44,520 bases of DNA from positions 1 to 44,520 of the forward strand of contig JAFGMA010000070.1 in the NCBI GenBank assembly GCA_016927835.1, in the 5' to 3' direction. The stretch's first letter is position 1. Every line of letters begins with the position of its first letter. The notes beneath the pieces were generated by a model, which saw nothing but the letters and a program-made list of their open reading frames with translations, was not told where the DNA came from and did no database searches. Shown piece by piece: positions 18,125-26,332 of this stretch. This stretch comes from Candidatus Zhuqueibacterota bacterium (lineage in GTDB: Bacteria; Zhuqueibacterota; Zhuqueibacteria; Thermofontimicrobiales; Sulfurfontimicrobiaceae). The translations under genes were made by a program, and so were the position numbers.

Positions 18125-19279
18125 TTACGCAAAAATATTCATCGCTGATTTGATCTTATTCGGAAGATCGATACCATGGATGCAGGAAGCCGCACATTCA
18201 CTACAGCGGCTGCACTGCGATAGATTCTCTCTCTCGGACAATTCAGCATAATTTGTCATCGCCAGGGGAAAATCGCCATAACCTTCGACGTACATCAGGC
18301 AGCGGTTGATTTCCGGAATATCCACGCCGTGCCGGCATGAAGCGGTGCAAGCATTGCAGGAGCGACAATAAATCGGATCTATCACCTGACCGTAGCGTTC
18401 GAGCAGGTCATGATCGCGTCTGCCCATTTTCTGCCCCATCACCTGAATATCTTCATTGAGCTCTTCGAAAGTCGTCATGCTGGGGATGGTGGTGTGTACG
18501 TTGGGATTTTGCAGCACCCATTTCAGCGATGCCTGGTGAGGAGTGAGAGATCCCATTTTGCTGTCTTTATAGCCGCCAGCCTGGGTTTTCATGCCAACCA
18601 CGCCGATGCCCGCTTTTGCCACCGCGTTGATGGCTTTGGTCAATTGCGGCGTTTTTTTGAAATTATATGCCACAAGGATCACATCCCAGGCTTTATCTTT
18701 CGCTGCCTGTTCGAGTAGCTCTGCTTCGTTTTTATGAGTTGAAAAGCCGATGAATCTGGTTTTGCCTTCCTTTTTCCATTTATTAAACAGCTTCAAGACG
18801 TCTTCATTGTGGAGCACATCGAGCTCTTTAATATTGTGATAATACAGAATATCGACCGTATTCATCTGCAGCCGTTTCAAGCTTTCTTCGAACATGGTTT
18901 CCATTTTGTCAATTGGCGCCGGGTGTATTTTTGTACATACATAGGCTTCGCCGCGCCGCTCTTTCATCACTTTGCCAACCATGATTTCGTTGTTGCCATC
19001 CTGATATCCGTGTGCGGTGTCGATCAAATTTATCCCGAGGTCTAATGCCCGATGCAATACCGCCGGATCGGTGGTTCTCATCGCGCCATAGCTCACGGTA
19101 GTAACTTTCATGCCCGTTTTTCCCAGAACCCGGTATTCAGGCGTGACCTGGATTTTGCCTGAATCCTGTTCCTCGCCCGCAGCCAATGCCAGCTTCTGCG
19201 CGCCTGATACGCCCGAACTCAAAGCCAGACCAGCGCCGATAACGCCTGAACTTTTGATGAGAAAATTTCTTCGCTTCAT
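18125..19279 (-). CDS. Tat-exported aldo/keto reductase with ferredoxin-like tail
   Basis: A 384-residue protein starting MKRRNFLIKSSGVIGAG, a twin-arginine signal, so it is probably folded with its cofactors and exported. An aldo/keto reductase barrel follows (EYRVLGKTGMKVTTVSYG, then NLIDTAHGYQDG with the catalytic Asp and Tyr, VCTKIH with the Lys, and ILYYHNI with the His). The C terminus has two cysteine clusters, CRSCNACTASC and CSRCSECAASC, of 4Fe-4S ferredoxin type. Such reductases may pass electrons between an Fe-S chain and a carbonyl substrate rather than use NADPH. Start: AAAAGGAGG lies just before the ATG at 19279. The frame extends upstream to 19318 but without a signal for initiation. 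The DUF6599-like gene is downstream in the same operon. Confidence 0.92.
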   Translation of the reverse strand: MKRRNFLIKSSGVIGAGLALSSGVSGAQKLALAAGEEQDSGKIQVTPEYRVLGKTGMKVTTVSYGAMRTTDPAVLHRALDLGINLIDTAHGYQDGNNEIMVGKVMKERRGEAYVCTKIHPAPIDKMETMFEESLKRLQMNTVDILYYHNIKELDVLHNEDVLKLFNKWKKEGKTRFIGFSTHKNEAELLEQAAKDKAWDVILVAYNFKKTPQLTKAINAVAKAGIGVVGMKTQAGGYKDSKMGSLTPHQASLKWVLQNPNVHTTIPSMTTFEELNEDIQVMGQKMGRRDHDLLERYGQVIDPIYCRSCNACTASCRHGVDIPEINRCLMYVEGYGDFPLAMTNYAELSERENLSQCSRCSECAASCIHGIDLPNKIKSAMNIFA

Positions 19280-19396
19280 TCGACCTCCTTTTGCAATTTG
19301 TCCTTTAATGAGCTGCAAAGCAGAAAATTCGCTGTTCCGATCAGAGCAAGTAATGGCTCAGTTAACCGGATCATTACATGGGTTATAATGCCTGTG

Positions 19397-19422
19397 GGTT
19401 CCCAAACGGGCGTTTGGGAACC
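19397..19422. repeat. Perfect 12-base palindrome, GTTCCCAAACG type
   Basis: GGTTCCCAAACG at 19397-19408 and CGTTTGGGAACC at 19411-19422 are separated by two bases. It lies in the gap 19280-19814 between two divergent genes. It resembles in form the GTTCCCAGCG hairpin at 30228-30248. No divergent promoters were clearly identifiable in the remaining AT-rich part. Confidence 0.6.
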
Positions 19423-19814
19423 AGCGACCGAGGGATTATCAGAACGATAATAATTTGCCGGCTTTGCAGAACTCAAAATTTTTCGGTTGTTTATAATTGT
19501 TCCAATTTGGTTTAAACTTACAAAGAATCATTGTCATTGTCAATACTTTTTCTTACTTTATTCAGATTTTTTCAGAGGCGAAACTTCAAGCAGGGACAAA
19601 TAATCTCCGGACGTAGAAGCCGACAACTGCCAGATTTTTTGATTAGTTAAATTGGCAAAGACAAAACCGGGGAGAGCTTATATTGCTACCATTTGAACGA
19701 GTAAAGCATAATTTCGGAATTCCGTTTCGAAACAGAATATTTTCAGTGACGTATAATCAGCAAGATTATTTTCCAAATGAAGAATCTACTTTTAAAAACT
19801 TGAGGGAGGTTTCC

Positions 19815-20645
19815 ATGTCAACGAAAAATTTTCAAATTATCATCGGAGTACTTATTATACTTGCCGGATCCGCATTGTATATTTTTCAACTGGATTTGTT
19901 CGATTTTGCTGATCTCGGCTTATTAACCTGGGGAACGCTTTTCATTCTCGGAGCCATCATTTTCCTGGCTCTATATTTTAAACAAGGTAGACGCGAATTT
20001 TGGCCATTTATCCCGGCAAGCGCGTTCCTGGCGACGGGATTACTTCTATTCCTGTTAGCTTTCACCAATGACGGCGAATTTGCCGCCGGAGGCATGTTTT
20101 TCACCTTCGGGCTCGGTTTTCTGGCAGTTTACCTGCATCAGCGCCTGAGAGAATTTTGGCCGATTATTCCGGCTTCGGTGCTATTCGGCATCAGCGCGCT
20201 GCTGCTGGCAAAAGGATTTCATTTCAGGGGCGACTTCGCGACAAGCCTGATGTTTTTATTTTTCGCGCTCGGATTTATAGCTGTGTATTTTCACCTCGGA
20301 CGAACGCAATTCTGGCCCTTCATTCCTGCCGGCATTTTCCTCGGCTTATTTGCATTATTACTTATGGCTTCGATGCGGTACCATGGGGAAGTACTTGCCG
20401 GCAGTATGCACCTCGTGGTGGGAGTGGCATTCGCCGCAATAGCCTTCTTCCATCGCGAACACTGGTGGGCGTTCATTCCCGGGGGAATTTTCGCGGCTGT
20501 CGGCGTTTTTCTGCTGCTCCTGAGCGATGAAAATATCGGCACCTTTATCGGCTCGGGAATTCTTATCCTGAGCGGGGTTGCCATTATTTTAAGATCGCTG
20601 AATTCGGACAAAGAAAAAGAGGCGGTTGCAGAGCGTCAGGAATAA
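19815..20645 (+). CDS. Membrane protein made of internal FWPFIPA repeats
   Basis: A 276-residue integral membrane protein with about ten hydrophobic segments. The chain is built from repeats of roughly 45 residues marked by REFWPFIPASAFLATG, REFWPIIPASVLFGIS, TQFWPFIPAGIFLGLF and HWWAFIPGGIFAAVG. Each repeat has one helix with the WPxIPA entry and a second glycine- and phenylalanine-rich helix (FTFGLGFLAVYLHQ, FFALGFIAVYFHLG). The C terminus is charged and cytosolic in character (NSDKEKEAVAERQE). I do not recognise a functional family. The ATG at 19815 has GGGAGG at 19804-19809; the frame is open back to 19683 but without an initiation signal. Confidence 0.8.
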   Translation: MSTKNFQIIIGVLIILAGSALYIFQLDLFDFADLGLLTWGTLFILGAIIFLALYFKQGRREFWPFIPASAFLATGLLLFLLAFTNDGEFAAGGMFFTFGLGFLAVYLHQRLREFWPIIPASVLFGISALLLAKGFHFRGDFATSLMFLFFALGFIAVYFHLGRTQFWPFIPAGIFLGLFALLLMASMRYHGEVLAGSMHLVVGVAFAAIAFFHREHWWAFIPGGIFAAVGVFLLLLSDENIGTFIGSGILILSGVAIILRSLNSDKEKEAVAERQE

Positions 20646-20969
20646 AAGCGATTTATAGACTTGGGAATGAATAAAATTGACTGTTCGATTTTTTGGGCGC
20701 AATTGGCTTTGCGTGAATTCGTTCAATGCACACGATCACCTTTTCGAATTCTCATCCCTGGTTTTTTTCAAAAATTCAAAACCATCGCTGAATTCATAGG
20801 AATGAAAAATTCCGACTGCTCACCAGGTTCAGCGATCAAACCGAAATCCTCCCATAATATTGTTCTCGACTTTTTACTTTAAATCTTGTATCTTCACGTA
20901 AATTATACTATATTTCAGGATCAAAAAGCGTTGACCAGTATGCATTTATAATTATAGCTACTCCAGCAG
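20646..20969. other. Gap without recognisable gene
   Basis: The 324 bases between the membrane repeat protein and the GNAT gene are AT-rich. A 73-codon frame at 20661-20882 has no ribosome binding site or recognisable features. No terminator-like hairpin was found. Confidence 0.5.
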
Positions 20970-21377
20970 ATGATAATTCAAAAAGCGGATCTTTCCGATG
21001 TCAAAAAACTCGCTGAGATGAATAAACGTCTTATCGAAGACGAAAATCATCCCAATCCAATGAATGTGCAGCAGCTTGCCCGGCGCATGAATGAGTGGCT
21101 GCACGGTGAATATGCTTGCTATCTGGTGAAGGAAGAAAACAACACGGTCGCCTACTGCCTGTTCAGAGACGATGGCGACTACTATTATTTGAGGCAGATG
21201 TTCGTAGAAAGAGAGCATCGCCGCAAAGGTATCGCCACGATGTTGCTCGACTGGATGTACAGAAATATTTGGACCGACAAGAAAGTCAGGCTGGACGTAC
21301 TGTCCCACAATAAAAGTGCCATCGCCTTCTATGAAGCGTACGGTTTTCGAGTTGGCTGCTTACGGATGGAAAAGTAA
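20970..21377 (+). CDS. GNAT family N-acetyltransferase
   Basis: A 135-residue single GNAT domain that transfers an acetyl group from acetyl-CoA to an amine. The acetyl-CoA loop is in EREHRRKGIATMLL (motif A, RxxGxA type, about residues 76-89). SHNKSAIAFYEAYGF near residue 112 is the usual motif B helix and strand. The substrate cannot be deduced. It is slightly shorter than the usual 140-160 residues but complete. There is no clear ribosome binding site. Confidence 0.87.
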   Translation: MIIQKADLSDVKKLAEMNKRLIEDENHPNPMNVQQLARRMNEWLHGEYACYLVKEENNTVAYCLFRDDGDYYYLRQMFVEREHRRKGIATMLLDWMYRNIWTDKKVRLDVLSHNKSAIAFYEAYGFRVGCLRMEK

Positions 21378-21521
21378 TAGCGGAGCAGCCGGTTTAGGCT
21401 GACTTGCTTCCGGCTGCCTTTGGCTGGCAATTTAAATGTCCTGATAGCCTTTTAATGGGCAACAGAAAATTTCAAAAATTTAGACCACTATTCTCATCGA
21501 ACGAAGGAAATACTTAAAAGG

Positions 21522-22733
21522 ATGATAAAAATGACACCGAGAGAACGAGTTATCGCTGCACTCAACCATCAGGAGCCGGATAAGGTACCCATCGATTTAG
21601 GAGCCATGGGATCCACCGGCATCATGGCGATTGCATACAACCAGCTCAAAAAGCATCTCGGAATGACGGGCGGAAGCACCCGGATTGTAGACGTCGGGCA
21701 GCAATTAGCAGAACCCGAGCCTGCTATATTGGAGCGTTTTCAGGTGGATGTTATCAGTTTGAATCATACGCGGGGCGCCAATCGCGAGCAATGGAAGGAT
21801 TGGACGTTGCCGGATGGCTCGGTTGGTCAAATTTACCGGAGCGCCTATCCCGTGCGCCGGGGTACCGAATGGGTCTTTATGTCGGGCGAAACAGTTACTT
21901 CGCGAATGCCCGAAGGCTGCCTGTATTTTGAGCCGTGCTACTGGTCAATGGAACATGCTTCAACGCGGGATGCCATTGAAAAACATCCGTGGTTTTATTT
22001 CACGGATGAGCACTTGAAGCGGCTGGAGCAAAAGGCGCAGCAGCTATTCACCGGAACGGATTATGCGATCATGGGAGCGTTCGGAGGAAGCATTCTGGAA
22101 GCCGGGCAGGGATTGCGCGGCTGGTCGAATTTCATGATGGATCTGGTGCTCAATCGCGCATTTGTGGAAGATCTAATGGACAAGATGGTCGAAGTCTATC
22201 TCAAAAATCTCGAAGGATACCTGCAAGCGGTTGGTGATCGCATTCAAATCATCCAGATGGGAGACGACCTCGGGACACAGAATGCCCCGCAAATGGCGCC
22301 CGATCTGTATCGCGAAATGATAAAGCCGCGCCATAAAAAAATTTATCGATACGTTAAGCAACACTCCAATCTGTTCGTATTTTTGCACAGTTGCGGATCG
22401 ATCTACGAACTGATTCCCGATTTAATCGATGCCGGAATCGATATTCTGAATCCGGTGCAGACGTCCGCCCGGAATATGGAACCCGGAAGATTGAAGGCTG
22501 AATTTGGCGATAGATTGACCTTTTGGGGCGGTGGTGTCGATACGCAGCACGTACTACCCGACTGTTCGCCCGAGGAAATTGCGGAGCATGTGAAAGAACG
22601 GATAAACATATTCGCACCATGCGGGGGATTTGTGTTTACCCAGGTTCACAATATTCAAGCCAATGTGCCACCCGAAAATATCATTGCTGCCTACGATACC
22701 GCTTGCCTGCAACGAAACTATCCGGTAGTTTGA
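21522..22733 (+). CDS. UroD-family corrinoid-type methyltransferase
   Basis: A 403-residue protein of the uroporphyrinogen decarboxylase superfamily, related to MtaA/CmuA-type methyltransferases rather than true HemE. The zinc-thiol motif HxC is present in FLHSCGSIYELIPDLI (about residue 290) and a third ligand Cys is in FAPCGGFVF near residue 367, which is the pattern of methylcobamide:thiol methyltransferases. The N terminus MTPRERVIAALNHQEPDKVP is typical for the family. The likely role is methyl transfer involving a corrinoid protein, but no corrinoid-binding protein is encoded nearby and the substrate is unknown. ATG 21522 or ATG 21531 (AAAAGG 9 bases upstream) may be the start. A CobW-like GTPase gene follows after 75 bases. 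Confidence 0.85.
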   Translation: MIKMTPRERVIAALNHQEPDKVPIDLGAMGSTGIMAIAYNQLKKHLGMTGGSTRIVDVGQQLAEPEPAILERFQVDVISLNHTRGANREQWKDWTLPDGSVGQIYRSAYPVRRGTEWVFMSGETVTSRMPEGCLYFEPCYWSMEHASTRDAIEKHPWFYFTDEHLKRLEQKAQQLFTGTDYAIMGAFGGSILEAGQGLRGWSNFMMDLVLNRAFVEDLMDKMVEVYLKNLEGYLQAVGDRIQIIQMGDDLGTQNAPQMAPDLYREMIKPRHKKIYRYVKQHSNLFVFLHSCGSIYELIPDLIDAGIDILNPVQTSARNMEPGRLKAEFGDRLTFWGGGVDTQHVLPDCSPEEIAEHVKERINIFAPCGGFVFTQVHNIQANVPPENIIAAYDTACLQRNYPVV

Positions 22734-22808
22734 TCGTTGAAAATTTTCTAATTTGGTAACGAGTTCATCAGTTCAATTGTAAAGAGTATACGCAAGGGGT
22801 ATCGACTC

Positions 22809-23723
22809 ATGCCTGGAAAAACAGATAAAATTCCCACAATCTTATTAACCGGATTTCTTGGTGCCGGCAAGACCACGCTGCTCAATCGGTTGATAGAACA
22901 TTACGAAAGCACACGCACAGTCCTGCTGATCAATGAATTCGGCAAAATTGGCATTGACGGCGAACTGCTCGTTGCTGGTAATTATGAAAAAATCGAGTTG
23001 AATAAGGGCAGTCTTTTTTGTATCTGCGTCAGAACCGATTTTATCGCGGAAGTCGAAAAAATTGCTGATGAAATTCAGCCTGAGCTGCTCATCATCGAAG
23101 CCACCGGTCTGGCGGATACTACCGAAATGGAAAAGATGCTGGCGCTGCCGACTTTAATCGATAAAATTCAGTTGCAGGCTTGTATCTGTCTGGTCGATTG
23201 TCAGAATTTCTATAAAATCAAGGATAATTTGAAAGCACCCGCGTCACAGGTTCGGAGTGCTGACCTGGTATTAATCAATAAAATCGATCTGGTGACCGAA
23301 GAGCAGGTTGAAAATACAATTGATGCGGTTCGCGAAATGTCCCCTGCAGTTCCAATTTTAAAAACAAAATACGCAGAATTTCCGCTGGAGGCACTTGCAG
23401 ATATCAATCGCGCCGCACCCGTCGAAACCGGATCCCCGGGTGAGGGGCGACCCGATCTGCTTAAGTCGCTGACTCTGGAAGCGCATGGAAGCTTCGATCA
23501 GCATAATTGGGAGCAATTCGAATCCTTGGTGAAGCCGATTGCAATGCGATTGAAAGGCTTCATCGAGATTGACTCCCGGATGTTTCATATCGACGCTACT
23601 GCCGAACAATGGGAGCTTCGACCTGCGGAGAATGTCCCCGCTTCCAAAAACCGGCTGGTGCTCATTGGGCAGGATTTTGATGAGGAAAAAATCCAATCAG
23701 CTTTTCTGCGTCTTTTGAAGTGA
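22809..23723 (+). CDS. CobW/G3E-family GTPase
   Basis: A 304-residue metallochaperone-type GTPase. Walker A is GFLGAGKTTLL at about residues 15-25, the metal-site segment is GSLFCICVRTDF, Walker B-like residues are LLIIEATGLAD, and the guanine motif is INKID. The C-terminal CobW domain has the expected GFIEIDSRMFHIDAT. Typical members have CxCC; here it is CxCV, so one thiol is missing. The family delivers or inserts metals (Zn, Co, Ni) or assists cobalamin enzymes. Its place next to a zinc- and corrinoid-type methyltransferase gene suggests that it loads metal into that enzyme. AAGGGG lies 9 bases before the ATG. Confidence 0.9.
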   Translation: MPGKTDKIPTILLTGFLGAGKTTLLNRLIEHYESTRTVLLINEFGKIGIDGELLVAGNYEKIELNKGSLFCICVRTDFIAEVEKIADEIQPELLIIEATGLADTTEMEKMLALPTLIDKIQLQACICLVDCQNFYKIKDNLKAPASQVRSADLVLINKIDLVTEEQVENTIDAVREMSPAVPILKTKYAEFPLEALADINRAAPVETGSPGEGRPDLLKSLTLEAHGSFDQHNWEQFESLVKPIAMRLKGFIEIDSRMFHIDATAEQWELRPAENVPASKNRLVLIGQDFDEEKIQSAFLRLLK

Positions 23724-23778
23724 ATTCAAAATAGCGGCTAACCACAAAGCGCGAGGAAACTAACAGAAAGAGTCAACT

Positions 23779-24465
23779 GTGTTTAGATCCCACGAAAATC
23801 AACTTGAACAATATTTACTCCCGACAAAATTAATCAACACCCAACACCCGGATATTCAAAGAAAAGTCATGGAGTTGACCCGCGACTGTGAGACGGTTGT
23901 TGCGCGGGCGCGGAATATTTTCTATTTTATTCGGGATGATATTCGGTATGAATTCAGGGGCAAATTCAAAGCGGAACAATATCTTGCGTCGTATATTCTG
24001 CAGGATGGCAAAGGATTTTGCACTCAGAAAGCGATCCTGTTCTGCGCACTCGCCCGATGTGCCGGCATTCCGGCAGGGCTATATTTTTTCGATATCATCG
24101 ACCATACCCTGCCGGAACAAATGGTTCGGTTGATGAAAACGCGGACGTTATTTCACCACGGCATTGTAATGCTTTGCCTGAACGGCGAGTGGCACAAGTA
24201 CGACGCCACGCTGCATTCCCAACTTGTTGAGCGTAATCAGCTCATCCCGGTTGAATTTTCACCGCATCGGGATTGCCTGATGAGCCAAACCACCCGCCAT
24301 GGAACCCGGCACATTGATTATATCCGCGACTATGGCATTCATGCGGATGTTTCTTTTGAGCAGATTACCGGCTGGTTCCGCGAGGGTTACCCCCATATCG
24401 CGGAAAGATATGCGACTAAAGCTGATACTCCAGACTCGTCAACGCATTCCCCTCGGAATCCGTAA
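23779..24465 (+). CDS. Transglutaminase-like protein
   Basis: A 228-residue protein of the transglutaminase-like (papain-fold) superfamily. The Cys is in DGKGFCTQKAILFCALAR (about residue 79), the His in FHHGIVMLCLNGEWHKYD and the Asp in KYDATLH, forming the usual Cys-His-Asp triad. Bacterial relatives cleave or cross-link peptide or amide bonds. No signal peptide is seen. The start is GTG at 23779; a later ATG at 23869 is possible but would remove conserved N-terminal helices. It begins 55 bases after the CobW-like gene and probably shares its transcript. Its 3' end overlaps the convergent lipoprotein gene by 50 bases, so the two terminate into each other. Confidence 0.85.
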   Translation: MFRSHENQLEQYLLPTKLINTQHPDIQRKVMELTRDCETVVARARNIFYFIRDDIRYEFRGKFKAEQYLASYILQDGKGFCTQKAILFCALARCAGIPAGLYFFDIIDHTLPEQMVRLMKTRTLFHHGIVMLCLNGEWHKYDATLHSQLVERNQLIPVEFSPHRDCLMSQTTRHGTRHIDYIRDYGIHADVSFEQITGWFREGYPHIAERYATKADTPDSSTHSPRNP

Positions 24466-26134
24466 AACGCAAATACAATCCCCAGTTAAACTCCGTATTG
24501 CAAACCTTGATCAATACTGTATTTTCACCGGCTTTTAGTTCTACAGGAAGGATATCTGTATCCGGAGCAGCGGAGCGCTCAATATTTTTCGACAATATTT
24601 TCTCGCCATTGAGCCACAGTGTTCCGGTGTCGTTGGTCCCCAGCCGTAGTTGAGCCGAACGTGCTTCAGGACTTTTCACCTTGCACCACGCATAAGCACA
24701 AACCCAGTCCGAAGGTTTCAGATATTTTACAAAATCAAGATAGCCGGATTGTTTGTCTGCTGTACTCGTTTGCCACTTCACTGTGCCGGCATTGGCAACA
24801 TATTCAGCGTCAAAATTAATTTCCTTTTCCGGAGGATAAATCTCGTTGAAACCATCGCAATCCTTGCACCCAAACGGTCCGATGATTTTGAAGTTTGTCA
24901 CAAAATGCAAAGATTTCAAGAACTCATCGGAATTGATGTCATTTGCTTTTTCGCTCAACGATTGCATCCATGCCGAACCGCGCCATTTTTCCCGGACAAC
25001 AGCACGGAAAGCATCAATTTGATCATCAACTTCGCCCAACGCTTTTTCCGGTTCACGATAGCGCACCATTTCTTCCTCAGACAGGTGCCACCAGGCATAG
25101 CCATGTCCGTAAATCCAGCAATATTTTCTACATCCCAAAAGCAATCCCGCGTATTGATTGCGAAACTCTTCCGGTGTGAATCGCTGACTTTTATCGGCGT
25201 ACGATCCGACAATTTTATCACCATATTTTTCCTGGCGACCGCTATAGCCCAGGAAATTGCCATTTTCATCCAGAATTTTCCGGTAATAGCCCAGGGGCCA
25301 GCCACCGAATGCCACGGAGCACTTGGTTTTCCAATATTCTGCTGTCGCCGGGTCGAGTTCGTTCAGGATATCAGCTTCGATTTTTCGCGCATAGTGCAGA
25401 ATACCGATCGTGCTGGTCATGCTGTACGTTTTTTCAGTGAGCAGATGGAATCCGCCGGGCGCATTGGCTTCAGCCATGCCAGTTATCATTCCGATGAAAA
25501 TGTCCTTTGCCAACGGTCCATAGTAATAAATCCCTTCAGGCAAATTCAAAAATACCATCTCGGGAAAACTCTGAAGCATGGTCTGCACCAGTTCACGACC
25601 ACGCCGCAGGGCAGCAGTGCGCAAATCAGCCTGCGTATAGCCCTGGTAATCGTACTGCTCCCAATCGAGTTCATATTGCTCGCTAATGTATTCGATATCC
25701 AGCGCAACACCGCGGCAGCCGGTCATTTTGGCGAATCGCGCAGCTTCATTAAAATTTTGATTGAATTTTGCCCATGCAGCATCATCCGTCCACAAGGGTA
25801 CGTAGTCGTAAAAGGCAACTTTTACAAAATTCTCGGTAATGCCGTGTTTGCGACATACATCGTTGCAGGTCTTCACACGCAGAAATGTGCTATCATCCTC
25901 CCCGCGCGTTGTGGAATCGCCATCCCTCGCCCAGATATCATCCGACCAGTTGTTCATGATCTGCGCCAGAAGAAATCCGTCGAAACCGTTCGCTCGCCAT
26001 TCTGCGGCGGTTGCCTGTAAATGCTCAGGTGTTATGCCGCTGAAAAGCAGTGTTTTGGGAACGTCATCCGGTTGTTCTTTTGCACAACTGAAAACCAGAA
26101 GGATGGCACAGACCAGCACACACATTTTTTTCAT
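24416..26134 (-). CDS. Lipoprotein with glycosidase-like barrel and jelly-roll-like C domain
   Basis: A 572-residue lipoprotein (signal MKKMCVLVCAILLVFSC). Residues about 30-390 look like a TIM barrel of glycosidase type: FDGFLLAQIMNNWSDD, RGVALDIEYISEQ with acidic residues at a strand end, MVFLNLPEGIYYYG, and KYCWIYGHGYAWWHLSEEE. I cannot name a GH family. Residues about 420-572 form a beta module: FKIIGPFGCKDCDGFNEIYP, then GTLWLNGEKILSKNIER, LKAGENTVLIKVCN and WGLYLRFTD. The same module appears at the N terminus of the protein encoded just upstream on the same strand. It is probably a periplasmic or surface carbohydrate-active protein. Confidence 0.8.
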   Translation of the reverse strand: MKKMCVLVCAILLVFSCAKEQPDDVPKTLLFSGITPEHLQATAAEWRANGFDGFLLAQIMNNWSDDIWARDGDSTTRGEDDSTFLRVKTCNDVCRKHGITENFVKVAFYDYVPLWTDDAAWAKFNQNFNEAARFAKMTGCRGVALDIEYISEQYELDWEQYDYQGYTQADLRTAALRRGRELVQTMLQSFPEMVFLNLPEGIYYYGPLAKDIFIGMITGMAEANAPGGFHLLTEKTYSMTSTIGILHYARKIEADILNELDPATAEYWKTKCSVAFGGWPLGYYRKILDENGNFLGYSGRQEKYGDKIVGSYADKSQRFTPEEFRNQYAGLLLGCRKYCWIYGHGYAWWHLSEEEMVRYREPEKALGEVDDQIDAFRAVVREKWRGSAWMQSLSEKANDINSDEFLKSLHFVTNFKIIGPFGCKDCDGFNEIYPPEKEINFDAEYVANAGTVKWQTSTADKQSGYLDFVKYLKPSDWVCAYAWCKVKSPEARSAQLRLGTNDTGTLWLNGEKILSKNIERSAAPDTDILPVELKAGENTVLIKVCNTEFNWGLYLRFTDSEGNALTSLEYQL

Positions 26135-26332
26135 AACAATTTCCCTCCATTTGATTCCGGCATATCATCTGATGGCATCATCATCCAATTCCATAGCGAA
26201 GGTGTTAGCCGGTTTCGCTCGCGACGTTTTGAGCCAGTGCTGTTGCCAAAAGATCGATAACAAAGGAATGGTTGATGAATTGTTGCATTTCTCTTACGAT
26301 ATCCGGTTTGATATGTGATTGATTGGGGTTAA

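Noticed and set aside
24650-26020. Long plus-strand open frame of 456 codons
   Set aside because: It lies wholly antisense to the lipoprotein gene 24416-26134, which has a lipobox signal and protein-like domains. The antisense product has no family features and unusual composition.
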